Shown here piece after piece: positions 42,664 through 53,913 of a stretch of 64,000 bases of DNA. The position numbers and the translations under genes were made by a program. This DNA is from Amblyomma americanum (Eukaryota; Arthropoda; Arachnida; Ixodida; Ixodidae): positions 76,565,850 through 76,629,849 of the forward strand of contig NC_135507.1 of the NCBI RefSeq assembly GCF_052857255.1, in the 5' to 3' direction. A model generated the notes under the pieces. The model saw nothing but the letters and a program-made list of their open reading frames with translations. It was not told the DNA's origin and did not search any database. The first letter of the stretch is position 1. The number at the start of each line of letters is the position of its first letter.

Positions 42664-44579
42664 AGGAGTTTCCTCTTCCTAGGTCGTCGAAAGATGTGCG
42701 CAGCTTTGTCGGCTTGCGCTCGTATTTTCGACGTTTTATCAAAGATTTCGCCGGCATCGCTCACCCCCTCACCGACCTTCTTAAGAACGACACCCCCTTT
42801 ATCTGGGGCCCTGCTCAAGAAAACTCATTTTCCTCCCTCGTTCATTTGCTAACCTCTCCGCCCATCTTAGCCCATTTTGACTTGTCGTCTCCGACAGAGA
42901 TTCGCACCGACGCCTCCGGATATGGGATCGGTGCCGTGCTAGCCCAATGTCAACAGGGCCAAGATCGCGTCATCGCTTATGCCAGCCGCCTACTTTCCGC
43001 CGCAGAGCAAAATTACTCCATTACTGAGCGCGAGTGTCTCGCCCTTGTCTGGGCTGTCGCTAAATTCCGCCCGTACCTGTTCGGCCGCTCATTCACTGTC
43101 GTCACTGATCACCACGCTCTCTGTTGGCTGTCTTCACTAAAAGATCCCACCGGTCGCCTTGGTCGCTGGGCTTTGCGCCTTCAAGAGTATTCATACTCTG
43201 TCGTGTACAAGTCCGGTCGTCACCACCAGGATGCTGACTGTTTATCCCGATACCCTGTGGAGCCACCTGACCTCGAAGACGCTGAGACCCTACCCTGCCT
43301 CTTAGCTATCACTGCTCTCACCGATATCGCCAACAAACAGCGCAACGATTCATCTTTACAACCTATCTTTGATGGCCTCCGCTCTGCAAACCGATCTCCG
43401 TCTCTGCAACTTTATGTGCTCCAGAATGGCATTTTGTATCGCCGCAACCTACGCTCCGACGGTCCTCCGCTGCTCCTCGTCATACCCCAACATCTACGTT
43501 CTTCTGTCCTTGAGGAATTGCACGATCTGCCGACAGCCGGCCACCTTGGCGTGTCCCGCACGTACGCTAGAGTGCGGCATCGCTTCTTTTGGCCTGGTCT
43601 GTATCGTTCCGTCAAGCGTTACGTTGCCGCTTGCGACCTGTGTCAACGCCGGAAAAGGCCCTCCACTTTGCCTGCCGGTCTTCTACAACCCATCGACGTA
43701 CCTCCGGAACCTTTTCACCGTTTTGGCCTCGACCTTCTTGGCCCTTTTCCCACGTCCCTCTCCGATAACAAGTGGATCGCTGTCGCAACTGATTATACGA
43801 CTCGGTACGCCATCACGCGTGCTTTGCCCACCAGCTGCGCTGCCGATGTCACCGATTTTCTTCTCCAAGACGTAATTCTTCACCATGGCGCCCCTCGTCA
43901 ACTGCTCACCGACCGCGGTCGTTATTTTCTGTCCAGAGTGATTGATGACATTCTTCGTTCATGTGCCACGCAGCACCAGCTCGCGACAGCTCACCATCCA
44001 CAAACCAACGGGCTTACGGAACGGTTCAACCGCACGCTCACCGATATGTTAGCAATGTACGTCTCACCGGACCACCGCGATTGGGACGCAGCCTTGCCTT
44101 ATGTGACATTTGCGTACAACTCTTCACGGCATGACACAACAGGCTATTCCCGTTTCTACCTTTTGTTTGGTAGGCACCCCCTATTGCCTTTGGACACACT
44201 CATGCCGCCTTCTTCAGTCCCCACCACTGCTTACGCTCAGGACGCCATCGCCCAGGCCACGCTGGCTCGCCAAATAGCCCGTAGTCCGCTCCGTGCCTCT
44301 CAAGCTTCCCAGAAGTCCGCCTACGACCGCCGGCACCGGGCCGTCGAATATCACCCCGGATCACTCGTCCTTCTCTGGACGCTGTCGTGCAGCGTCGGTC
44401 TCTCCGAGAAGCTCCTTTCTCACTACCGTGGCCCTTACCGTGTGGTGCGCCGAGTCACGGACGTGAACTATGAAATTGCTCCCCTTGCGTCCTCGCCATC
44501 GTCCTCTGGCCCCTCTACCGACATCGTCCATGAATGCCGCCTCAAACCTTATCACGACGCTCCTACGCCACCACTCTAA
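42640..44579 (+). CDS. Gypsy RNase H and integrase segment
   Basis: Open for about 645 codons. RNase H: IRTDASGYGIGAVLA, ITERECLALVWAVAKFRPYL, VVTDHHALCWL. Integrase: the HHCC block (AGHLGVSRTYARVRHRFFWP ... CDLCQRRK), then the catalytic core with Asp in FGLDLLGPF, Asp in LLTDRGRYF and Glu in NGLTERFNRTL, and a C-terminal GPY-type block (SHYRGPYRVVRR). It ends at 44579 about 30 bases before the 3' LTR, with a short purine-poor GCCGGGGGTCC in the tract position. It lacks a chromodomain that I can recognise. Confidence 0.92.
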
Positions 44580-44611
44580 CGCCGAGACGGCGTTTCATCA
44601 GCCGGGGGTCC

Positions 44612-44754
44612 TGCAGCGGGTAGACGACGACGACGACATTGAGCGAGTGAACGAGGAAGAAGACGAGAACTCATCTCTGGCTGTGTTCTGAGTGCCGCCC
44701 GTAGCTGTTCATTCGTTTTTGTAAATAACTGTAAGTATATTCTTTCCCGCAACA
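44612..44754 (+). repeat. Gypsy 3' LTR
   Basis: 143 bp. Near-identical to the 5' LTR except for two small indels and one substitution. Confidence 0.93.
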
Positions 44755-44758
44755 ATAT

Positions 44759-45256
44759 TTATTTAGCAGGTGCTACCATCAATTTACTTATAACTTGCTT
44801 GGGAGCCTTTGTACTCTATAATACTATTTGTTACTGTTTTCTTGAATTTTGTATGCTTCAAATACATGTCACTCTGGTTGCCGCTCTATTTATGCACTTT
44901 ACTGTGTGCCCTTTGATTACCTGTGTTGTTGTTTGTATAAAATTTGTTTTGTATAGTAATATCCCTTAGAATTAAGTGTTCACTGTGCCAGGAGGCGAGG
45001 CCTTGCCGGGTGTGTCTGAAGTGCCTTTTGCCTCATCTACCTTGGTAGAATATTCTTTTAATCTTTCTTGTTCATGATATGTACCCACTTTCTACTAAAT
45101 ACAAATACAGAATGCACCTACTGCTACACTGTCAGGCTTCGAAAGGGTTAGGTGGTGTACCATATCAAACTGAAACGCAAGACAATGAACACAGTCGCTC
45201 TTTGCTGCCTGCTATTCTGTCCGCTCTGACACAATGTACTCGGTTCGACGAAATAT
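44759..45256. other. Harbinger-2 interior between Gypsy and SINE
   Basis: AT-rich 3' untranslated sequence of Harbinger-2. No gene. Confidence 0.5.
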
Positions 45257-45270
45257 TCATTTATTGAATG

Positions 45271-45507
45271 GCCGCCGTGGTGGCTGAGTGGTTATGGCGC
45301 TCAGCTGCTGGCCCGAAAGACGCGGGTTTGATCCCGGCCGCGGCGGACGAATTTCGATGAAGGAGAAATTCTAGAGGCCCGTGTACTGTGCGATGTCAGT
45401 GCACGTTAAAGAACCCGACGTGGTTGAAATTTCCGGAGCCCTTCACTACGGCGTCTCCCATAGCCTTAGTCGCTTTGGGACGTTAAACCCCCATAAACCA
45501 TAAACCA
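45271..45507 (+). mobile_element. type-A SINE nested in Harbinger-2
   Basis: Runs from GCCGCCGTGGTGGCTGAGTG to CCATAAACCATAAACCA. The 14-bp target duplication TCATTTATTGAATG is identical at 45257-45270 and 45508-45521. Confidence 0.95.
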
Positions 45508-45865
45508 TCATTTATTGAATGAAACAAGCTATCTAAGTAGTTGGTGTTGCATCATTTTCAGCAGCATGTAGTAGCACGAGGACAGAACCTGAAGACATGA
45601 AGACAAAACCGGCGCTGAACTTCAACTTTAATTCAGAGAACTGCCAAAACAATGCATATATACTCCCAGAAAAAACAAAATGCCTTCCAGGGTTACAAAA
45701 TTTTTCTTGAAACCCTGGTGGGTGTTTTGTATGTTTCAGCGGGTGTATGTGCAGTGGCTTGGCAATTCTCCGAATTAAGTTGAAGTTCAATGCCTGTCTT
45801 GTCTTCACGTCTTAGTGCTCTGTGCTCGTGCTACTGTGTGCTACTGAAAATGTGTTTATTCAACT

Positions 45866-48759
45866 TCACTCCGTTTCATTGAACGTGTATTTGGCGATGA
45901 ATTGCAGGAGCTCCAGTTCCATTTCTTGTTTGTGTTGTGTCGGGCAATTGCGCAGCTTGTGTGCCACAATTTGGCCATACAAAGAGGCCTGGTCTCTGTC
46001 GTCCTTGATTAGTTGGTCCACTTTTTCCATGTCGTCTTCTAGTCGTGCCCTCTCATCGTTCCGGCGCTTCCTTTTTGCAGCGCGTTGCACTCGCAGAGGG
46101 GTTGCTGGGGCGGTCTGTGGGCAGCCGTAAGATGTGCCTGGTTCTGAACTTTCGACTCTGCCAAGGACGCAGCTCTCTTGTGTCGGTTCTACCAATGCGT
46201 ATAGAAAAAAAAATAGAAATGTAGAACTGAATGATTGCAAAGCATTTGATATTATGCGACATAGTTAAGGAGAGCAAAATGTCTGAAGCAAAATCTCTAT
46301 AATGAACATGCATTCCAGGCATGAACGCACATGAGCAAAGATTAAGTCCGACCCTGCTGACTGCACTACATGCAATGGTATTTTCTTCCTCTTAAAAGAC
46401 CAGCTTGTGATTTTTCTGGATGGTCTTTGTGAAAAGCTCGAGCGCATTTTATGTCTCTGTATGGCTTTAGTACTTCCTGGATCTGCTGTATGTATGTACC
46501 TTTGGATGTTGTATATACCTTTGTAAACTGGCAGTAAGGAACTTGAATGCACGTTCTTACCGTCACAGTCGGTGAACATTGCATTTAGCACTGTCTCAGC
46601 TGTTGCTCCACACGCTGCTTCATTTGACTGGTGGCTGTTGGAGAAGGTGCTGAAAAAAGAAATGTATGTTACGTAAGGCTAATCAGTGCTTGCTGCTTTT
46701 TAACACCTTAGCTTTGCAAACATTCCTTCATGAATGTTTGGAAACAGCAGCTCCAGTACTGTGCGGTGTTTTGTTATTGTTTAGCCTAGTCATCATCCTC
46801 ACAGTTTCACACAAGCATAAGTTCAATAACACGTTTCGCACCATTTTTCAATGCCATTCAAGCCTAAACAGAGGGATTGCACTCACTACAGTGTAAAACC
46901 TCAAACTGGTGAATATATTTTTGCCTTATTACTGCAACTACTGTAACTTTGTATTTTTGAAACTCCTTTTAGATCATCTGGTTGTTGCCATGTGAATCCC
47001 CCCCCCCCCCCTATGTAACACTCTCCTATGGGCCCCGATGAGAGAATAAATGGTTTTGAAAAGTGAGCTGTAAGCATGAAGCAATGGAGACATACCTGCC
47101 GATATCCACCTGATCTTTCAAAAACATGAGCAGGTGGAAATACGGCCATCGCACCTGCTTCGCCGCGTCGGCTCCCGAGCCGCTCGGAGCGCCATCCTTC
47201 CAGGCGCGGTGTTTTTTTATGAATGTGTCTCTCAGACTCTTCCACCGCGCCTGGACATTGGAGCCTGCAAGTAGGGTTTAAGAATACCACACTTATTCAC
47301 CTGAGAGGGTGAAGAGGGCTGAGGAAAAAAGCCTCAAGGGCTTGACCAGCCGTTAACACAAGTACACATACAACAGGCGAGAATTAGTTACAGATACAAT
47401 AAGGCGACATCACATTGATAGAAAATAAGTACAGAGTGAGTGATACATTTCAAGAAAATGAAATGCAGCCAAGCTCCTCGTGTAAATGCAGAAAATGATC
47501 GAAAAGCTAGTGGGTCGACACAGTCACTACACCAACATTATTTTCATGTAACATGTTTGTGTGGGTAGCCGATAAGCAACCATTTGGTGGCAATAATTGG
47601 TCCTAGCAGTTTTCATATGCCATGGTGGATTATGTCTAATATCAGTGTTCCATTCGGTGTTCTATAGGCTAATGTTTCAAAACGTATGCGCTGAAAGAGC
47701 TGTTTATGGAAATGGGTCGAAAACTGTGACAAAAGAAATAGTGATTATGCGTGCATCATTAGAATGCTTCTTTTTGTACTTTGGCTGCAGAAAAACAAAA
47801 CAATACTCAGTATAGCTCTCTTTCAAGCATATCATTTCTTTTTAGGTTGCTTGCAGTCGTGGAGTCCCATACAAGGTGACAATACGTTACATGTGAGAAG
47901 AGCAATTTGTATGCAAGTTTCACAGATTAAACCCAGCTGGTCACCACAATGCCATCAAAAGTGCGAATGCTACAGTGAATATTTCTCGCACCACTTTCAA
48001 CAATAGCTGTCTCACTAACATGCGGCTAGCTGACCTTCGCCTCATCATGTTACAGTCTGAAATATAATGCATTTAGTGCAAATCTGGTGTACCAAATCGA
48101 ATGCCTAGACGTTTGCGCGTAAACAACTACGTGCGGCCGAGTAGTGCACCTATGAGCTGGTCTGTTCAGACAGCGAGTGATGCGCCATGGAAGAAAAACC
48201 TTTTTGTAGCTTCTTTCCTTGCTGCACGATTCTCGGGCTTCATCTCTCGCATGTATTTGCGGCTTCGATCGAGTGCCAGCATTGTGTCTGAGAAGCACGG
48301 TACCTCAGATTCCATTCGCTAGCTTAAAGGACCCCCGCTTCAGCATTCTAAACAAACGTGCTCACCAGCGTATGTAAAAAAATATGTCATGAAAACAAGC
48401 GCCGTAGCGCGCAAGCATGTCGCTGTTGATTCATTGAACCGTCGAAGCGTTCCCTCTACAACGTGCTACTCACGTGCTCGCTCTGCGCTCGGCGGCGAGC
48501 TAGGTTTCCGACCACTGCCGGCACGAAATTCGTTTCTAGCGAGCATAACGAGCATTGAAATATGAACATTCATAGCAATGTAAACATACCGTCTGAGTCG
48601 CAATCCTAGTTCGGTGACGACTTCGGCCCACGCCACGGCCTTTTTTCTGTGATCCTTGTAATCCATCCTCGATGAGTCCCACAATATGGGATGCTTTTGG
48701 ACGGCGGTGATCAATCTGTCGTTATATTCGAGACGAGCTGCCTTTGAGAACGTGGCCAT
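45866..48759 (-). CDS. Harbinger-2 MADF/BESS-like DNA-binding protein
   Basis: Likely the DNA-binding partner of the Harbinger-2 transposase. Exons inferred: 48759-48590, 47264-47096, 46649-46561 and 46188-45866. Exon 1 starts MATFSKAARLEYNDRLITAV and carries a MADF-type trihelix (HPILWDSS, DYKDHRKKAVAWAEVVTELG), continued in exon 2 (VQARWKSLRDTFIKKHRAWK, WPYFHLLMFLKDQVDIG). Exon 4 has a basic stretch RVQRAAKRKRRNDERARLED and a BESS-like helical end (ASLYGQIVAHKLRNC, ELELLQFIAKYTF). Exons 2, 3 and 4 join in phase. Exons 1 and 2 differ by one base, so there is either a small indel or a splice site I placed wrongly. Confidence 0.72.
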
Positions 48760-49039
48760 TTTGATGCAGGATGGTTATGTGTAGAACTCGCGCGCGCGAA
48801 GCACAACACAAGCACACCGTGGAACACAAAACAAACCAAGCGGGCGGGAAGACGGAAGTGGCGAAGGCAGTCTGAGCGCCGATTGGCTGCTCCTGCTGGC
48901 CGCTTCCGGCGGCCGTCGGACGCCGCGCGTCAAAAATCTGGCATGTACGGATCGACGGCGGCGGGCGCATTTTTTGACGCCGGGCGTCGAGTGCGCGCCG
49001 TCGAGCGAAAATCGCCGACTTGCCGCCGTAAAAACGCTC

Positions 49040-49054
49040 CATGTATCCCGGTCT
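49040..49054 (-). repeat. Harbinger-2 right terminal inverted repeat
   Basis: CATGTATCCCGGTCT followed by TTA. A GC-rich subterminal region lies inside it (48880-49035). Confidence 0.8.
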
Positions 49055-49057
49055 TTA

Positions 49058-50314
49058 CGCGGTCTCCAGTACGGCTCTTCGCAGCACCTTGCATCGGTGC
49101 TGACGGCGAAGCCAAGGGCAAGAGGACGACGGCAAGGTTAGCCAGAGCAAAGATCGAGCAGCAAGAAGGGCATTCTTTTGACCATAACCATAGCAGGTGA
49201 GGTACCCCGACATGTGGGCGCCCCTTGATCGAGGGTTCGGCCTTAACCTCGAAATGCACCTCGACAATTACAATGAGTCTTGGCGTAGGAGCTCACACCC
49301 CTAAAGTCATCGACGTTGAACTCGTATTAAATTTCTCTTCAGCATACAAGGAGCAACGGGGAAACGCACGCCTATGTGAAGAAAAAGCTATTTCTGGATC
49401 ATTAGAGGAAAGCGATTTGCAGCTGCAAGAGGTTTGTGCGCGGCATGGATCAGATGTTTCAAAAGGAGTTTCAAAGAGTGCTCGAAAGCACGTCTAATGT
49501 TGGAAGCCCAGATATTAGACGACCACGGCCTATGGAAGCGTCTTGTTGGTGGTAATAAATATTCTAGTGCTCGTTTTAAGAGCGTCCGCTCATTACTCGC
49601 ATTCGATCGTCTCTTGTTCGTCCGAGATTTCAAGGTGGCGGCCGCTCTTGTGATCGAATTGCTGCAGCATCGTGCAAAACGTGACTACCCCATCACGTGA
49701 CTGCGTGCGCGCGCAGTCGTCGGGCCGGCCGGTTTAACCCCTATGCTTGCATTCTGCTATACATGTACCATCTGAGCGGGTTCCATGACTGGTGACTCTT
49801 GCGGTCACCATTGGTGACAAAATTGTAGCCCACCTCTTTGGAGGGCCATAAAGTTGTTAGTCGAGATGAGCCGTGGTGTGTGTGAGGGATTCCTATCGAC
49901 GACCTTTGGTCCTCGAAACCTAAATAGGGGCGACATTCGGAGGGCCACGCCGGGCGAACCAAAGGTAGCAATGGGATGCGGGTGGTACTAAGCCGTCGTT
50001 TCGTGATGTACACCTTCGTATCCGAATTTGTCTTAAGGTGAGAACAGCTTAGCTAACACTCATCATTGCATTTTGCATTCGCGAATCATTCTTTAATTTT
50101 TCTACTTATGACTGTTACGACTGAAAGCCTCAGTAAATGCCCACACCTTTGCTTGCTCTATGTTCATACTTTTTCTGTACCTCTGTGTTTGATAAATTTT
50201 GCTCCTTACAACACACTTTTTTTAAACAGCCCACAGAGAGCTCGTGACGTGCTATGTGTAAAACTGAGGTAAGAGGAAAACTGTACAATTCAGAACTTAC
50301 GAAGCACCACATTT
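49058..50314. other. right flank of Harbinger-2, no clear gene
   Basis: A frame at 49434-49700 (88 codons, including KRLVGGNKYSSARFKSVRSL) is open but unrecognised. A GC-rich block at 49780-49990 looks like a repeat. Nothing else supported. Confidence 0.35.
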
Positions 50315-50326
50315 ATAAGCGTTCAT

Positions 50327-50560
50327 GCCACTGCGGTGGCTCAGTGGTTATGGCGCTCGGCTGCTGACCCGAAAGAGGCGGGTTCGATTCCGGCCGTGGC
50401 GGTCGAATTTCAATAGAGGCGAAATTTTAGAGGCCCGTATACTGTGCGCTGTCAGAGCACGTTAAAGAACCCCAGGTGGTCGAAATCTCCGGAGCCCTCC
50501 CCTACGGCGTCCCTCCTAGCCTTAGTCGCTTTGGGACGTTAAACCCTCACAAATCGAATC
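50327..50560 (+). mobile_element. type-A SINE
   Basis: Full copy with a degraded head GCCACTGCGGTGGCTCAGTG. It has an exact 12-bp target duplication ATAAGCGTTCAT at 50315-50326 and 50561-50572. Confidence 0.93.
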
Positions 50561-50800
50561 ATAAGCGTTCATAAATATTCTTTATTTTTTTAAACGAAGG
50601 TGAGTTATTTTTTTTGAAACGAAGGTAGGAAGCACTGCCGAATTGATGAGGACCGGTGCAAAAGAAAGACTGTCGTCTTCTCTATGGTCATCTTCCACGT
50701 ACACGACTACAATCGAGGCCAAACACAATTCAGACTGCTAAGAACGAAGCTATTTCATTTTGGGCGCTTCCCTCGCCTACCACAACGCCAAGCCCTGCTC

Positions 50801-51715
50801 TCATAGTCTGAGATAGTCAGGGCTGTTCTGAGGAGCACTTATCACCTCTTCCCAGAGCGACATCATTGTCACGTTCAGACCCTCTGGGAACGCGTAGAAC
50901 ACCACTGCGCCGGTCGTGTAAAGCATGGTCATGCTGTCATCGACGGACAGGTAGCTTCCCATGTCTCTCGCCTCCAGACCGAATAAGACGAGCTCGTCCT
51001 CCACTGCCGACGCTTTACTGGCGAAAAGCTTGAGCCCCGGCTTCTTGGCCATCACCACGGACCTCGCTTTGCACAGAGATGTCGGTACGCCGCCAAAGCT
51101 ATGACAGTGGATCACCTGCGGCCTGTGGTCCATGTGCATGACCCTGTAGTTGGGTAGGTAGAATGGATTCGGTATCACATTGTCCTGCATGAAGACCACA
51201 AGGTCGACATTTGGACAGTTATCCAGAATCCACGGCACGAACTGGAGGTAAGTGGAAGAGTTTTTGCCCACTTCCAACTCTAACAGTTCGCCTGTGCTGT
51301 CATTCCTGTGGACGACGATGTCACCGAAAGCCCTGCATTCGGAGCGAGCCTTGGGCGCCAGCTCACCCTTCTCGTCAGTGACGTTGCCCATCATGCGGAA
51401 CACGGTAAGCCAGTGTATGGGCCTAGCAAAGCTGCGCTTCGCGTACGCGTTGCGCGCAAATCGACGGTTGGACCTGTTTTCCAGGACAGTGTCCACGACG
51501 AACAGCACCTTGACGAGTTCCTCTTTACCGCAGGCTTCTACCACACGCATTCCAGTGCAGTTGCTGTCCTTGAAGGCCAGCACGTCGGTCAGCCTACGCC
51601 GAAGCTGGAACGGGAGCCGCTGAATGTCGTGGTGATAGAGGTACAGCAGCGCGCCGAGTACGAGCACCATGAAGATGTTCTTGCTATGAGACGGCTTATA
51701 AATGGTCGCCAGCAT
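50801..51715 (-). CDS. single-exon GT31-like (beta-1,3-galactosyltransferase-like) membrane protein
   Basis: 304 codons from an ATG at 51715 to a TGA, no introns. The N-terminus has a single hydrophobic segment (about residues 14-27, IFMVLVLGALLYLY), giving a type II Golgi-like topology with a lumenal catalytic part. The lumenal part follows the outline of glycosyltransferase family 31: LVKVLFVVDT, an arginine-rich NRRFARNAYAKRSF where the family has RxAIRxTW, then CRAFGDIVV, FVPWILDNCPNVDLVVFMQD (where the family has its DxD metal site) and VEDELVLFGLEA. The acidic DxD is replaced by QDN, so activity may be lost or metal-independent. Several N-x-S/T sites (52, 80, 111, 138, 152, 281) fit a secretory-pathway protein. 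This is the best candidate here for an ordinary host gene, though a retrocopy is possible because it lacks introns. Confidence 0.7.
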   Translation of the reverse strand: MLATIYKPSHSKNIFMVLVLGALLYLYHHDIQRLPFQLRRRLTDVLAFKDSNCTGMRVVEACGKEELVKVLFVVDTVLENRSNRRFARNAYAKRSFARPIHWLTVFRMMGNVTDEKGELAPKARSECRAFGDIVVHRNDSTGELLELEVGKNSSTYLQFVPWILDNCPNVDLVVFMQDNVIPNPFYLPNYRVMHMDHRPQVIHCHSFGGVPTSLCKARSVVMAKKPGLKLFASKASAVEDELVLFGLEARDMGSYLSVDDSMTMLYTTGAVVFYAFPEGLNVTMMSLWEEVISAPQNSPDYLRL

Positions 51716-53626
51716 GGCTCCAATAGAAGCAGCAACAGCAGCCTCGGGAGCAAGCGCTGAGATGTTCTTTCCGGTGTTTAAGCTCTGGCGCGTGCCCAGC
51801 GCACGGGCTCGAGCCCTGCCTCCGATGCTGGCGCAGAAGACGAAAGGGGATGAATTACTCTCATTTAATGCCTAAGTCGACGCGTAGCTTGTATAACTAT
51901 ACAACTTTATTTCAATGAAACAAACATTGGGAATATTTGATTCGAAAAAAAAGGTTTCTCAAGGAATTCAAAGGGAAGTCGGAGCAGCATATGTGATTCG
52001 GGGTATTTACGCGATTGCGTTAAGGGCCCCGTTCAGCGGGAAAGCCGGCGCGGTTGTGGTGCGTGTCGGCAAGCTCAGGGCTGGTCCAGATGGTAGTGAC
52101 GTCACAAGTACATGACCTGGAGCGGGTAATTCAAACAACCGACAAGGATCACAGAGTACAGAACTGAAGACTTCACTGCATTCTTCCTTATATGTCTCTA
52201 AGATCGTGCGTCATTCCACTGCAATTAAGTAGTGCCTCTGTAGAAAGAGAAACAATTACGCAGAAAAGAAAATGGTGAAGCGGGGCTAGAGCCGGTGACC
52301 CTTTAGATAGTGAGCCGAGCGCGTTACACCTCGACCACTTGATTAAAGGATGGCCTTGTCTATCTTGCCATAAAAAAGAAAAATTTTATATTCAAATAAA
52401 GGACAGCGTCCGTGTCAGCGAAGTGATATGCAAGAGGACCAAAGGGCACTGATGGACCTTTTAGCGCTATCGCGTAAAACCATTTAGGCGGAGCTTAAGC
52501 GTCCTCGGAATTTCTGAAATCTGTTCATTAATTGGGCCAATGATGACAACTCCATCGAACTATTCTTCTTAAAACAAAAAATATATTTCCTGCCATTTCC
52601 GGCTTTGTTGTCGTTTTCCTGTCTGCAAAACTATAGTTTGGCGCCAAAAAATTCAGAAATTTTCTCATCCTTCTTTAAAGCCATGACGACTACATTGAAA
52701 AGGAGAGGTTGTCATCATGTTGATGTAAAATGAACATTTTCGCCTAGCCTCTCGAATACACGTCCAAAAATCGGTGACAACGCAAGACTTGCAAAACCTG
52801 CAGGCCGGTGGTTGAAACTGCTGTACACCAATATTTTCACCTTTATGGCTTATGAAAGCTTCATTTTCGATGTGAGCAGTGTCTTGGTGATTGGAACGCA
52901 GTATCCTATCGACACAGGTAAACTTCAATTGGCCCTCAGTATCCCTTAAGACACTGCACCACCACTTTACGATCATTTGCGCCGCACAGCGGCAATAACG
53001 AGGCATGTCATGACACTGGATATTAAAAGAATTAGTTGTGCTATGCTTCAGTTAACATTGCTGCAGTAAAGTTTGGAAGACGACGATGAAAAGGAACAAG
53101 ACCTTTATGCAAAACGTTTGACTTCAGAGCGTAGCCGCTGTATTGAGCAATGCTCCTAACGTCCAAAAGGCGATATGCGAAATGCTCAGGGTGATCTTTT
53201 AGCGCTCAAAGACGTAGGTCCGCCATGTTGGTTTGGTCTACGAAACGAAACCGCTGCCCGGCTTTGGTAAAGACAGCTGCGCATCTAATGTAAAGTGAAA
53301 TGCTGTTGCGGTGTTGCGCTACGCCATGCACTTTGCTCGGATACAGCATGCGGTGTGTGCGTGAACCAGGTATCTGTTTCTGCCTTTCGTTTACTGCTAT
53401 CTTATCCAGCGCGAATGTTTTCGTAACACAAAATGCAATGCTGGGTGTCATATATGTGCAAGCGCACCGGTAAATTTACTGCAGCGTTCGATTTCTGCAT
53501 GGATACCACTTTCACCACTCACAACGACCAGATGACGTCAGCAGATTGCTAATAGGCTTTCGCAAGGCTATCCCGGCCTCCATAGTTGATGTCCCGCATT
53601 ACAGCGACAGCGAATATGTGTGCGCC
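51716..53626. other. intergenic interval upstream of the GT31-like gene
   Basis: The first few hundred bases would hold the gene's promoter, though no motif is clear. Around 52270-52340 a tRNA-like head is visible on the minus strand. An open frame at 52665-53006 (minus, 113 codons) matches nothing I know. Confidence 0.4.
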
Positions 53627-53640
53627 GTAACGCTAATTGG

Positions 53641-53814
53641 TAGCCGCCGCGGTGGCAGTGTGCTTACGGCACTCGGCTGCTGGCCCAAAAGACGCGGGTT
53701 CGATCCCGGCCGCGGCGGTCGAATTTCGATGGAGGCGAAATTCTAGAGGCCCGTGTCTGTGCGATGTCAGTGCACGTTAAAGAACCCAATAATAATAATA
53801 ATAATATTAATAAC

Positions 53815-53913
<99 letters not shown>

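Larger units (their letters stand above)
40020..44754 (+). mobile_element. Ty3/Gypsy LTR retrotransposon inside Harbinger-2
   Basis: Short LTRs (148 and 143 bp) start TGCAGCGGGTAG and end CCCGCAACA. Flanking ATAT repeats lie at 40016-40019 and 44755-44758. Internal order is gag, damaged protease, reverse transcriptase, RNase H, integrase. No env. It separates the two Harbinger-2 genes without cutting either. Confidence 0.95.
36566..49054 (+). mobile_element. PIF/Harbinger DNA transposon (Harbinger-2) with nested insertions
   Basis: Inverted ends AGGGCGGGATACATG (36566-36580) and, inverted, AGACCGGGATACATG (49040-49054) match at 13 of 15 positions and are flanked by TTA (36563-36565 and 49055-49057), the classic PIF/Harbinger duplication. 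A further GGATACATGGAGCG copy lies at about 36655, identical to the inner part of the right end, so the exact left end carries some doubt. The element encodes a six-exon transposase (plus) and a four-exon MADF/BESS protein (minus), convergent. A Gypsy element (40020-44754) and a SINE (45271-45507) inserted between and beside them. Without these the element would be about 7.5 kb. Confidence 0.85.

Noticed and set aside
49434..49700. 88-codon plus-strand frame next to Harbinger-2
   Set aside because: Open but not recognisable, and no start, splice or homology evidence to call it a gene.
52665..53006. 113-codon minus-strand open frame with many Cys
   Set aside because: No recognisable motif, no neighbouring exon; open frames of this size occur by chance in a window this long.
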